Virus record (IMG/VR): IMGVR_UViG_3300025459_000003
Coordinates: 1 to 64,000 of that record
From: a virus
Length of the DNA stretch: 64,000 nt
Reading direction: 5' to 3' (one strand)
Position 1 is the stretch's first letter. The number at the start of each line of letters is the position of its first letter. A program made the position numbers and the translations under genes. This document shows, one piece after another, positions 18,520 through 27,335 of this stretch. Below the pieces are notes generated by a model that was not told where the DNA came from, ran no database searches, and saw only the letters and a program-made list of their open reading frames with translations.

Positions 18520-20286
18520 ATGGCCTTTTCCCGCCCGCCGACAGTCATGTACCACGGCACTTCCGTACGTTCCTGGGAGCGGCATATCCCCGAAGGCACC
18601 TTGTTCCTTACCTCCAATTCCGAGGAGGCCCTTTATTTTGCGCTCGAAACCGCAAGGCATGACGAACACGAAGGGCGGAAGCCCGAGCCCATCGTGCTCG
18701 AAATCAAGTTTTCCGACCTAAGGGCCGGATCGGTCACACTCGAACCCGACTGGCTGGCCTACAACGAGACCGAGGAATCCCCCGACAATCCGACATGGGA
18801 AGACACCCTGAGCAAGTTTGGCACGTTTGCCATAAGCGGGAACGTCGAGGAATTGAAGGAGAAATTCAGGGTCGTAGAAAGGCCGGACTTTCGTAAGATG
18901 GGCTCCAGGATATGGGTCACCATACCGGTCCTGGTCCTCCGCCCGCCCTACACCAAGGTGGCGATCAGCCTCCCCGAGCTCATCCGGCAAACCAACGCGT
19001 TCTCGGTCAAGCGGCGGGCGGGATGCAATCCCACCCTCAAGAAGTCCCGGCCCAAGGACCTTTATTTGGAGTACAAGGTCGTCTGTCATGAGAACTACAG
19101 CGACCCCGCCGGGCACGACGTGCAGGTGCAGTTCGACCTCTCGCAGGTCGAGAAGACCCAGGACGCCAAGCGCCTCGACGTCCGGTGCTCGTGCAGTTGC
19201 CCCGCCTTCCTCTACTGGGGGGCGCAGTGGAACCTCCACCAGCGGGACGGGCTCCAGGGGCAGCCGCGCCCCCTCCTCCAGGCCCCGACGCAGAGGCTGG
19301 ATCTGCGGAACAACTTCGTCATCTGTAAGCACGTCAAGGCGGTGTTCGAGCGCATCCTGCCGGCCGTGCAACACAACATCGTCAACATCGTCAGGGAGCG
19401 CGAGGTGCGCCAGCAGAGGGAGCGCATGGAGCAGAAGCCCCCGACCGAGAAGGGCAAGCGCCTGAAGGAGAGGCAGGAGGAGCTCTGGAGGAAGAAGCAG
19501 ATAGAGAAGATCGTCAGGACCAAGGACGAGGAGAAGCAGAAGGCGATGATCGACGAGCTGGTCGAGAGGGAGGGCAAGCGCCTCCAGGAGGAGGAGGCCC
19601 CCCCTGTCCCGCCAGCCCCGGCCCCCGCGCCCCCTCCGGCGACCCCCGCACCCGCGCCTGCGCCCCCGGCAGCCGGGCCGGAGGAGGCAAAGGTCATCAA
19701 GAGGGACGAGCCCGCCACGGCAAGGCCTCCCGCCCCCCCTCCGGCACCCGCCGCACCGGCCCAGCCGAGCCTGCGCGACCTGGTCAGGCGGGAGGAAAGG
19801 AAGCTGCAGAAGGGCAAGAAGCCAGGATACCGCTACGTCTGCCCCTACGACGGGTTCAGGACGAACCTCCCCTGGAAGTTCAAGGAGCACCAGGAGGCCC
19901 ACGCCCCCCGAAAGGCGTCCTCCCGGGCCCCGGCAGGGGTCGGGGCACGGGAAAGGCTCAAGAATAGGCGTACGAGCTTGGAGGCGTCGCTGGTAGGCAT
20001 CGTGGGGGCCTCCTCGTCGGGGAAGGACGCCATGGGCACCCCGCAGGAGGTCGCCGACCTCATGGAGCGCCGCTCGTTCCAGGAAGAGGCCAGGCACGAC
20101 GACTATGCCATCTATTCCCGGCACGACGGGAAGATTTCCCTCACGGTGAGGTTCGAGGGCGGGAAGGTGAGGGACTCCACCCTGACGCTGATGTCGGGGG
20201 AGCGGGGCGAGGACCGCAAGGAGAGCGCCACCACCGAGGAAGGATTCGAGGGGGTCTGGCACGCCGCCCAGGCCTACGGGGACTAA
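18520..20286 (+). CDS. ADP-ribosyltransferase-like / SWIM zinc-finger fusion protein
   Basis: 588 residues from the ATG at 18520, which has AGGGAG 5 bases upstream; the ORF extends 4 codons to a TTG. Residues 8-110 resemble ADP-ribosyltransferase-type domains: VMYHGTS, then LFLTSNSEEALYFALETA, then PIVLEIKFSDL. A SWIM-type zinc finger follows (CSCSCPAF near 222, completed by VICKHVKAVF near 268). A basic coiled coil, a Pro/Ala linker, and a C2H2-like finger (CPYDGF...H...H, about 440-460) complete it. If active, it could modify a host or virion protein with ADP-ribose while the fingers provide a nucleic-acid or protein tether. Activity is inference. It lies among virion-type genes and may be injected. 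Confidence 0.65.
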   Translation: MAFSRPPTVMYHGTSVRSWERHIPEGTLFLTSNSEEALYFALETARHDEHEGRKPEPIVLEIKFSDLRAGSVTLEPDWLAYNETEESPDNPTWEDTLSKFGTFAISGNVEELKEKFRVVERPDFRKMGSRIWVTIPVLVLRPPYTKVAISLPELIRQTNAFSVKRRAGCNPTLKKSRPKDLYLEYKVVCHENYSDPAGHDVQVQFDLSQVEKTQDAKRLDVRCSCSCPAFLYWGAQWNLHQRDGLQGQPRPLLQAPTQRLDLRNNFVICKHVKAVFERILPAVQHNIVNIVREREVRQQRERMEQKPPTEKGKRLKERQEELWRKKQIEKIVRTKDEEKQKAMIDELVEREGKRLQEEEAPPVPPAPAPAPPPATPAPAPAPPAAGPEEAKVIKRDEPATARPPAPPPAPAAPAQPSLRDLVRREERKLQKGKKPGYRYVCPYDGFRTNLPWKFKEHQEAHAPRKASSRAPAGVGARERLKNRRTSLEASLVGIVGASSSGKDAMGTPQEVADLMERRSFQEEARHDDYAIYSRHDGKISLTVRFEGGKVRDSTLTLMSGERGEDRKESATTEEGFEGVWHAAQAYGD

Positions 20287-20290
20287 GTAG

Positions 20291-20581
20291 ATGATAACCG
20301 TGCAGACCAACGGGCCGTACCCCAACCGCATACAGCTCCTCCTGGGGGACTGGGTGGGCCCGCTCGTCCGCCCCACGAGCCCGCCTGAGGCGTTCGACCC
20401 GTCCGTGGACCTGGAGGTGTACGTGGACGGGCTCCCCGTCCCCGTCTCCGCCTGGTTCTTCGACAGGATAAACAACCGGTACCTCCTGTTCACGGACAGG
20501 CCGATAAACCTCCGGGGGGTAATCCAGGTCATCCACCACATGCCGGACCCGCCGTTCCAGTATGGCGTGGCGATAGGGTAG
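20291..20581 (+). CDS. Hypothetical beta-rich structural protein, 96 aa
   Basis: Starts 4 bases after the upstream stop. It is rich in beta-strands (DLEVYVDGLPVPVSAWFF, YLLFTDRPINLRGVIQVIHH), suggesting a small virion component, perhaps an adaptor for the Ig-domain protein encoded directly downstream. No named family is recognised. Confidence 0.6.
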   Translation: MITVQTNGPYPNRIQLLLGDWVGPLVRPTSPPEAFDPSVDLEVYVDGLPVPVSAWFFDRINNRYLLFTDRPINLRGVIQVIHHMPDPPFQYGVAIG

Positions 20582-20588
20582 GGGGGAT

Positions 20589-22664
20589 ATGCTGGCATCC
20601 ATCGTACAACAGGCATACTACAGGCTCGGAGTTCCCGACACTTCCTCGTCCGGCGTCGTGATGGGGGCGGGCAACTTCACCTTTACGACCTCGGGCTCCG
20701 TCGCCTACGTGCCCGGCCAATGGGTGCGGATGAGCCTTGCCGCCGACTCCAGCATCTACATGGACGGCATCGTGACGGCCTACTCCGCGGGAAGCCTTTC
20801 GATCAGCGTCCCCAACTATCCCATCGTCGCCGTCGACGTGGGGGCCAAGACCTTCACCATAACGGGCGACTGCGTCGACTATCTCGCCTCCGTCAACGCC
20901 TATGCACAGGGCGGCGAGGCCTTCACCATCGACGGCGGCCCGAACCATGGATACCAAGTCGCGAAATCGGCGGCATTTTCGGGCGGCCAGACCATCGTAA
21001 CAGTAGGCAACACCCCAGGCAGCGGGTTGAGCGGCGGGGTAATCCAGACCTTTAGCGGCAGCGGGATTCAGACCGGATGGAACATCCTCACCCTGACCGC
21101 CACGCTGAACCTGCCCTCCGCCCCCACGCCGGGCAACGACCTGCTGCTCATCGTCGAGGGCAGGTATGCGGGCGACGGAAGCGGCGGGTTGCCGCTCTAT
21201 GGCTACACGACCCTCACCGGCCTCCAGGCGTCGATGCCCCCGTTCAGCAACGTCAAATCCTTCACCACCGACACCCCGACGGGGGCCTGGTTCGGCAGGC
21301 GCACCGTGCAGCCGGGGGACGGGGCCGCCTACACGGTCTCGATCCGCAACACGGGGGAGGAGCCCGAGGTCCAGACCACCCACATCCTGATCCTGGAGAT
21401 AGCGAACGTCGTCGCGGCCTCGGCCCAAGTGCTGTACGAGCTGGGAAGCTACGGCTCGACGGACGCCTCCGGGGCGAGCCAGGGCACCAGCGACGTCCGG
21501 ATCGTCTGCGCCCTGACGGGCGACGGCGCTACGATTGTCCTCTCCGGGACCGGGTACTCGCCCCTGCGGTACGTCTACGACAGGGCCGTGCCCGGCTCCT
21601 TCCTGTGCAGCGTCGGGATCGCCCACGCCACCGATGGGCAGGCCCCCTTCACGATGACCTTCGGGGACGCCCCGGTCCACGGGGGGGAGAACACGCAGAC
21701 GGGCTATCAGGCGTGGATAGCGGAATACCTCGCCAAGACCCCCACGACCACGACGGTCGGCACCAGCCAAACCCCGTCCCTAGACGGGCACAGCGTCACC
21801 CTCACCGTGACGGTCGCCGGTAGCGGCGGCCCCCCCACCGGGACGGTGACGCTGACCGACAGCCTCGGCAGCATCGCGCCGCAGACCCTCAGCCTCGTGG
21901 GCGGGGTCGCAACCTACAGCACGAGCGCCCTGTCCATCGGCATCCATACCATGGGCGCGGCCTACAACGGCGACGGCGCGTTCGCCACAAGCTCGGGAAA
22001 CGTGGTGCAGGAAGTGGACAGCCTGTACCCCACGTTCCTTGCCATAAGCAGCGACTACAACCCCCAGTTCTTCGGGGACGAGGTCACCCTCACCTTTGCC
22101 GTCACGTCGTCGTCCGGCGTGCCGGCCGGCACCGTGGACGTTTCCGACAGCATAATGGGGGACCTCGGGCCGTTCCCCCTGATCGACGGCGTCGTCGCGC
22201 TCGTCATGGACATGGCGCACCCCTGGGCGGTGGACAGCCACCTCTTCGCCGCCGTCTATGGCGGGGACGGCACCCATGCCGGAAGCAGTTCCGGCCTCGT
22301 GCAGCTCATCCTTACGGCGAGCGGGCTCTTCCCGCTGGACCTGCCGGGCTTTGCGGTCATGGCGTCCTACGACGAGGAGGGCGACGTAAACCTCCCTCCA
22401 TGGGCGAGCTTCTCCGCCGTCCCCTCCATGGCCAGCCCGCTCCAGCCGGTGTACGTCCTCTGGACCAGCGTCAACGTGGCCAAGGTCCGCATATCCGGCA
22501 CGAACGGCATCGACACCCTGGATACGGGCAACCTTTTCACCACGGGGTCCGGGACCTACGAGGTGGCGTCCGGCTTCCACGACACGATAACCCTGAATTG
22601 CGCCGCCTACGACTCGTCGGGGAACGCCGTGGCCACGCAAAGCCTGCAAGTGACGGTGGCATAG
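20589..22664 (+). CDS. Virion surface protein with bacterial Ig-like repeats, 691 aa
   Basis: Start with GGGGGGAT before the ATG. The N-terminal 380 residues are Gly/Ser/Thr-rich beta structure. From about residue 394 two Ig-like domains of the Big_5 / group-3 style appear, shown by TTTVGTSQTPSLDGHSVTLT, then GTVTLTDSLG and IHTMGAAYNGDGAFATSSG, and again GTVDVSDS with FAAVYGGDGTHAGSSS. A last beta domain follows from about 600. Such domains decorate phage heads, tails or fibres and bind carbohydrates weakly. It probably forms an exposed appendage. No signal peptide is seen. Confidence 0.75.
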   Translation: MLASIVQQAYYRLGVPDTSSSGVVMGAGNFTFTTSGSVAYVPGQWVRMSLAADSSIYMDGIVTAYSAGSLSISVPNYPIVAVDVGAKTFTITGDCVDYLASVNAYAQGGEAFTIDGGPNHGYQVAKSAAFSGGQTIVTVGNTPGSGLSGGVIQTFSGSGIQTGWNILTLTATLNLPSAPTPGNDLLLIVEGRYAGDGSGGLPLYGYTTLTGLQASMPPFSNVKSFTTDTPTGAWFGRRTVQPGDGAAYTVSIRNTGEEPEVQTTHILILEIANVVAASAQVLYELGSYGSTDASGASQGTSDVRIVCALTGDGATIVLSGTGYSPLRYVYDRAVPGSFLCSVGIAHATDGQAPFTMTFGDAPVHGGENTQTGYQAWIAEYLAKTPTTTTVGTSQTPSLDGHSVTLTVTVAGSGGPPTGTVTLTDSLGSIAPQTLSLVGGVATYSTSALSIGIHTMGAAYNGDGAFATSSGNVVQEVDSLYPTFLAISSDYNPQFFGDEVTLTFAVTSSSGVPAGTVDVSDSIMGDLGPFPLIDGVVALVMDMAHPWAVDSHLFAAVYGGDGTHAGSSSGLVQLILTASGLFPLDLPGFAVMASYDEEGDVNLPPWASFSAVPSMASPLQPVYVLWTSVNVAKVRISGTNGIDTLDTGNLFTTGSGTYEVASGFHDTITLNCAAYDSSGNAVATQSLQVTVA

Positions 22665-22757
22665 GGTGGAAACCAGTCTACGGCATCCCTTTATAGGGCA
22701 AGACTGCCCGTGCTGCGCAGGCCCGCGAGGCCCCGGCAGCCGAAACAGGAGAGCAAA

Positions 22758-22979
22758 ATGTCCAAGAAGATAGCAAAGGTCGACGCGGAGGCGATGAACT
22801 CCCTCTACGGGTCGGAGCTGGCCAAGGTCGGGGTCAAGCTGGCGACCGACAAGGAAGGCCCCAAGGATCCCCAGGCGTTCGAGGATCACAGCGACTACCT
22901 GTCGACCATGGAGGCCGTCCTGAGCGAGTCCAAGAACGTCGGGGGCTCCCACGACCCCAACGACAAAGTCAAGGACTAG
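22758..22979 (+). CDS. Hypothetical small acidic protein, 73 aa
   Basis: The ATG at 22758 is chosen because AGGAGAGCAAA precedes it; an upstream in-frame extension lacks such a site. The protein is soluble and helical with a C-terminal GGSHDPNDKVKD tail. It resembles small co-expressed phage proteins without known function. It shares an operon with the gene starting 15 bases later. Confidence 0.55.
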   Translation: MSKKIAKVDAEAMNSLYGSELAKVGVKLATDKEGPKDPQAFEDHSDYLSTMEAVLSESKNVGGSHDPNDKVKD

Positions 22980-22994
22980 CTGGCGAGGGCCCAC

Positions 22995-24476
22995 ATGGTT
23001 TCCCGCAAGACGGCGGAATCCCGCCTCATCGTCCCCGGGCGCATCGTCGGATCGACCGACGGCCGGGTGTTCCTCGTCCTGTCCAGCGTCGCCACGAAGG
23101 ACGGGCTGAGCTTCAAGCTCGCGGATTTGGACGGCGGGCCGGTCGACGCCACGGGGTTCGATCCCGTGCCGCCCCAGTTCGTCCGCTTGGCGTCCATGCT
23201 CCGCCTCGGGTTCGACAGGAACATAGACGAATATGTGAAGACATACATACGCGAGGCGGGCCTGCCCGTCGACGACAAGATGAACTGGGCGAGCTTCATC
23301 TATACGACCCTGAGGTCGAAGGCGGGGACGTTCAACGAGGACATCATAGACGACGCCATCCGGGAGATCGTCATCAGGGTGCTGGGGAGCCGGAAGTTCC
23401 TCAGTCCGTCCAAGTTCAAGCACGTCCTGGAAAATTTCGCCGCCTCCCCAGAGCATCCCGGCTTCGACAAGCTCCCGCTCGTCAAGCAGGTCACCCAGGT
23501 CCTCAAGAGCCACTTCAACAGCAGGGGCAGCGAGATGAGGCGGGTCGTCAGGTACCTGGAGGACAGGGGGAAGCCCTCCGATGAGCTCTCCCAGAGCAAT
23601 TTCCTGACCGTCACTCCGGAAGACGGCCCATCTCCCATCGAGACTTCCGAGCATGCCACCGGCACCCGGGACTTCGAGCAGGCCGAGGAGGCCGTGGAGA
23701 TGGGGGACTACACCGGACGCTCCAAGAACGTGACCATCGGAAGGTTCGCCAACGGGTTCAGGGAATGGCTCCTCAAGAGGGAACGCCTCCCGGTCGTAAG
23801 GCAGACCATGCGCCTCCTCAGCATCCTGCACGAGGGGACCCAGGCGCACGGGATGGTTCCCAAGCTGGACGACATCGAAAGGAGATGGACGTACCTCCAG
23901 AACAGGGACGACAGCAGCAAGAACCGCCTTGCCGTCGACAAGCCGAGGCTGGTCACGGAACGGGGCCAAGTGCTGGACGACGCCCAGAAGGCGCTGGTGA
24001 AGCGCTACAGGGACGAGGCCACCCGCAATGGCCTCAACGCCAAGGAACTGGGCATAATCAACGGGCTTGGCAGGGTCATTGAGCTTCCTTCCATGAAGGA
24101 GCTTCTGTTCGGCCTGCCCATCGTAATGGAGACGTACGTCAGGACGCATTTTCACGGGCAGGAGAGCGTCCTTCCCCTCCTCGTCCGCACCCTGGTGAAA
24201 ATCGGCGAGGAGAAGCGGCAGAAAAAGCTGGAGGAATCCGGGAGGGACCGGGCGGAGAGGGCAAAGGTGAAGGAGGAGGGCGCGGAAGCTCCTCCCGTCC
24301 CGCCTTCCGAACCCAAGACCTCCGCCCAGAAAGGGCGGTGGGTGCCGCCCAAGTGCCGCGGCTGCGGCGGCGGCGAGGACCTCAAGGCGTGCCCCGAGTG
24401 CAAGGGGAACTTCTGCATGCTCTGCATGCGGGACCACCACGCCAACAACCCGGGCCACGACGGGGTGGGGAGATAG
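22995..24476 (+). CDS. Hypothetical helical protein with C-terminal B-box-like zinc finger, 493 aa
   Basis: Start preceded by GAGGGCCCAC. The N-terminus is a small beta domain (LIVPGRIVGSTDGRVFLVL). A long helical region follows, including WASFIYTTLRSK and EDIIDDAIREIVIRVL, faintly like sigma region 2 but too weak to call. The last 45 residues contain CRGC, CPEC, CMLC and an HH pair, the spacing of B-box or related cross-brace zinc fingers, which usually mediate protein binding. Together with neighbours it belongs to a set of zinc-finger-rich proteins in the late block. The function is unknown. Confidence 0.65.
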   Translation: MVSRKTAESRLIVPGRIVGSTDGRVFLVLSSVATKDGLSFKLADLDGGPVDATGFDPVPPQFVRLASMLRLGFDRNIDEYVKTYIREAGLPVDDKMNWASFIYTTLRSKAGTFNEDIIDDAIREIVIRVLGSRKFLSPSKFKHVLENFAASPEHPGFDKLPLVKQVTQVLKSHFNSRGSEMRRVVRYLEDRGKPSDELSQSNFLTVTPEDGPSPIETSEHATGTRDFEQAEEAVEMGDYTGRSKNVTIGRFANGFREWLLKRERLPVVRQTMRLLSILHEGTQAHGMVPKLDDIERRWTYLQNRDDSSKNRLAVDKPRLVTERGQVLDDAQKALVKRYRDEATRNGLNAKELGIINGLGRVIELPSMKELLFGLPIVMETYVRTHFHGQESVLPLLVRTLVKIGEEKRQKKLEESGRDRAERAKVKEEGAEAPPVPPSEPKTSAQKGRWVPPKCRGCGGGEDLKACPECKGNFCMLCMRDHHANNPGHDGVGR

Positions 24477-24477
24477 C

Positions 24478-26388
24478 ATGCCGATCCTGGACATGATGGT
24501 CTCCCGCACCGAGTCGTTCACGTCCTTCACCCCGGAAAGCAGGAGGGGCCGGGAGTGGCTCGCCGACATGTTCGGCCTGGACGAATGGAGGCGCGAGAAC
24601 GGGGGCTCGGAGCTGGTCAAGGCGGAATACACCGACCGAGTCATCGAGGCGATGCGCGAATATGGCCTGACCGTCGCCACGCAGGAGGAGCTGACGACCC
24701 CGGGATGGGCGAAGGAGCACGGGATCACGCACGAGGAGCCCGGTGGGCGGCCCATTGAGGTAGAGGATCAGGGTATTACTCCAGAGGAGGAACTGGAGAT
24801 GATCAGGAAGGGAATCGTGGCCCCGCCCGGAAAGAGGGCGGCGACCCCGCCCCCGGCAGGGCGGTCGCTGTACCCCGAGGGCGATCCAGCGGCCGACGTC
24901 AAGGCCGACCCGTGGGGCATGCTCAGCGAGGTCACGAGCCAGCCCGACGACGACGACGACGAGCCGGGAAGCACGCCGAAAAGGCCGCTGAGGCACACGA
25001 TAGAGCCGGAGATACCAGGGGGGCCATACCACATGACGGGAGCGGAGAAGAAGGCATCCACGGGCCATAACTGCGAGTTCGTGGAGTGGCAGCCCGGGCA
25101 ATGGTATTACGTCCTCGAAGACTATGGCTCCTCCAAGGATGCGTGGGACTGGAGGGAGAACGCCAGGGCATACGGGCCATTCGGTTCCGAGGGGGAGGCA
25201 CACCGGCATCTGGCCGACAACCATCCGAACCCCGGGGGAAGCTCCACCGTCCGCTACAGCCCCGAGCTCGGAAAGGACAAGGTCCTGCAAGAATTGATGT
25301 CCAAGGCCGGGAAGGGCGGCACCAACTTCGTATCCTGGGCATCCAAGAAGGCCAAGGACGCCTACTGCGACGCCTGCGACCGCCCGGAGTCCCAGTGCGT
25401 ATGCAGCCCGTGCCATTGCGACCTGACCAGGACGGCATCCGCAAGGAACAAGCGGGCCACAAGCACCACCTCGCCCGCCTTCACCGAGGCGCTCTGGGAG
25501 GCCAAGACGCAGGCGAGGAAGCTGAACCGCACCGTGGGAGTATTCGAGACGCCGGAGGGGTTCTATGCCAGGGAGGTGAACCTCCGGTCAGACCCGATTG
25601 GCAACATGCTGGCCGTCGCCTATCCCTCGGGCAGGGTCATAAGCCAGGACACGCTGAAGACGGGCGGCGGAAAACCAAGGCCAGCGAATACCAAACCCAT
25701 AGTAGGAGCCGCAAAGGCGGCGGAGGACAACATGGCAAAGAAATCGTCGAGGGAAGCGCTCAGGGAGAAGGTCGCCGAGATGGCCAAGGAAAGAAGGGCC
25801 CGCGAGTACGGCCGGATGAGGGAGGTGGCGGCAAAGGAGCCGAAGAAGGTGGCGGACGCCATCGGGGAGCTTTCCCAGTCCCTCCAGGTCATGGGGAGTT
25901 CCCTGTCCTATCTGAGGGAGAACCTGGACCTTGCGGTGCCCAGGTCCGCCTCACTGAGGGAGCGCATCGCCTCTCGGAAGAAGTACGCCGCCGAGTTCCG
26001 ACGCCTCGCCGAAGAGGACCCGGAGAAGATAGCGGGTGCCATCGTCGAGCTCTACCGCTCGCTGGACGAGATAGCGGCCGGCGTGGAGAACCTGGCGAGC
26101 AACCTGGGGGTCGAGCTGCCGGAGCCCGGAGAGGACGAGGGCCTCCCAGAGGAGGGGGCCGGGACGGAAGGCGGGGCCGCAGAGGAGCCCGAGTACCAGA
26201 AAAAGGAAGGGGAGGATGGACACGAGGGCACCGCAGGCGACGACGGCAATGAAATAAAGGAAATCATCGGCAAGGAAGCCACCGGATCGGCGGGCTTCGT
26301 GACCGACCGCGACCAGAAGGCCGAGCCCAAAGGGGTGGAAAAGGCGGAGATTCCCCAGTCCCAGGGCGAGGCCGCCATCAAGGCCTAG
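24478..26388 (+). CDS. Large charged protein, probable virion or co-packaged protein, 636 aa
   Basis: Starts one base after the upstream stop, so translation is coupled. An acidic N-terminal domain of about 130 residues is followed by a disordered Asp-rich linker (DDDDDEPG), a central domain with a cysteine cluster (CDACDRPESQCVCSPCHC, about 300-317), a small beta domain, and a helical C-terminal half. An in-frame ATG at 25732, preceded by CGGAGG 5 bases away, begins MAKKSSREALREKVAEM, similar to the internal start motif in the scaffold-like gene. The C-terminus repeats the VTDRD...EKAE motif of the gene at 5916. The function is unknown. Confidence 0.7.
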   Translation: MPILDMMVSRTESFTSFTPESRRGREWLADMFGLDEWRRENGGSELVKAEYTDRVIEAMREYGLTVATQEELTTPGWAKEHGITHEEPGGRPIEVEDQGITPEEELEMIRKGIVAPPGKRAATPPPAGRSLYPEGDPAADVKADPWGMLSEVTSQPDDDDDEPGSTPKRPLRHTIEPEIPGGPYHMTGAEKKASTGHNCEFVEWQPGQWYYVLEDYGSSKDAWDWRENARAYGPFGSEGEAHRHLADNHPNPGGSSTVRYSPELGKDKVLQELMSKAGKGGTNFVSWASKKAKDAYCDACDRPESQCVCSPCHCDLTRTASARNKRATSTTSPAFTEALWEAKTQARKLNRTVGVFETPEGFYAREVNLRSDPIGNMLAVAYPSGRVISQDTLKTGGGKPRPANTKPIVGAAKAAEDNMAKKSSREALREKVAEMAKERRAREYGRMREVAAKEPKKVADAIGELSQSLQVMGSSLSYLRENLDLAVPRSASLRERIASRKKYAAEFRRLAEEDPEKIAGAIVELYRSLDEIAAGVENLASNLGVELPEPGEDEGLPEEGAGTEGGAAEEPEYQKKEGEDGHEGTAGDDGNEIKEIIGKEATGSAGFVTDRDQKAEPKGVEKAEIPQSQGEAAIKA

Positions 26389-26403
26389 TACGGAAACGAG
26401 GCT

Positions 26404-26715
26404 CTATTTGAGTCCGTCCTCGACCCGGGAAAGAAGCAGTCTTTTGTATTTGTTGCAGAGGTGCGTGGTGATGAAAGTGCCTCCGACCTTGATGTAGTCC
26501 TCTGGTGCCGAAGGCCATGTTTGTTGAAATTCCTCAAGGCTGGAGAAGATTCCGGTGACCTTGCCCGCCAAGTTGAGCAGCCCGCCCGGTTTCTTTTCGT
26601 CAAGCTTCCTTAGCTCAGTTTCCCAAGCCCTGGTATAGGGTGCGCCACGGGCTTCGGTCTCTTCGGCCTTCCGTTCCTCGCGTGCTTTCGGTTCTTCGTT
26701 TTCGACGAACGTCAT
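26404..26715 (-). CDS. Hypothetical protein, 103 aa
   Basis: Charged helical N-terminus (EEPKAREERKAEETEAR) and a C-terminal domain LEEFQQTWPSAPEDYIKVGG. The ATG at 26715 has only a weak ribosome-binding site. The frame is open for a further 35 codons upstream (including NPSEWVVYTPDASDS) up to the TAA of the next leftward gene, and that stretch reads like protein. The true start may therefore be non-standard, or the two ORFs were once one gene separated by a nonsense codon. AT content is higher than in neighbours. Convergent with the gene ending at 26388. Confidence 0.5.
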   Translation of the reverse strand: MTFVENEEPKAREERKAEETEARGAPYTRAWETELRKLDEKKPGGLLNLAGKVTGIFSSLEEFQQTWPSAPEDYIKVGGTFITTHLCNKYKRLLLSRVEDGLK

Positions 26716-26820
26716 GTAGGCGTCCCACGAGTAAGCGAAGCATGGGGTCGAGTCCGAAGCATCGGGCGTGTATACAACCCACTCGGAGGGATTCTTGAGG
26801 ATTTCAAGGATGGGATAAGT

Positions 26821-27270
26821 TTATGATTTTGCGGTATTTATGAATTCTACTACTTCAGGATCATGAGAAACCGATTCTATGAAGGCGATCATGCACAGAT
26901 CGCAGTAGAGGACGGGCACTGGGTCCACACATGGGCGAGCAAGCTTGGCGGGCCTGCCGCAAACCGTGCCATCGGCCCTGACGTTCTTGCACCAGCCCCC
27001 GTAAGCATAGAATGCATACTCGTAGCCACGGTAATGCTTTTCTACATATTCGTAGAGAAGGCGGCCTCGTTCGGTATGTTCTTCGCAGAAGAAAGCATAG
27101 CCATCGGGGGAACAAGCAATGCTCGTTGGCTCTTTACCGCATCCGCAGCGAGCCGCAGAATGGAAGCACCCAGCGCACAGTGGGGCCGGGGGGTTGCTTC
27201 GACACATATGTGGGATGGAATAGGCGGGCGTTCCTCCACAGAGGACACAGACAATCGGTTGTTTGATCAT
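26821..27270 (-). CDS. Cysteine-rich multi-zinc protein, 149 aa
   Basis: About 16 cysteines in paired CxxC or CxC arrangements (CVLCGG, CAGC, CGCGK, CEEH, YCDLC), suggesting two or three zinc-binding sites. There is no transmembrane segment. No family is recognised. A minus-10-like TATACT lies about 20 bases upstream of the start on the leftward strand. Followed in frame, past its TAA, by the ORF at 26404. Base composition is more AT-rich than the flanking structural genes, which suggests separate acquisition of this two-gene segment. Confidence 0.6.
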   Translation of the reverse strand: MIKQPIVCVLCGGTPAYSIPHMCRSNPPAPLCAGCFHSAARCGCGKEPTSIACSPDGYAFFCEEHTERGRLLYEYVEKHYRGYEYAFYAYGGWCKNVRADGTVCGRPAKLARPCVDPVPVLYCDLCMIAFIESVSHDPEVVEFINTAKS

Positions 27271-27335
27271 TTTTGATTTCCGGTAGTAGTATACCCAATG
27301 TTGAGGAAAAAATGGAAGGTTTTAATAATGCTCAT

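Noticed and set aside
22995-24476. Second sigma-factor-like protein
   Set aside because: A short helix pattern (EDIIDDAIREIVIRVL) faintly resembles sigma region 2, but there is no supporting motif such as an intact region 4.
21780-24755. 991-residue leftward ORF opposite the Ig-domain and following genes
   Set aside because: It crosses three well-supported plus-strand genes with ribosome-binding sites; its own composition is typical antisense.
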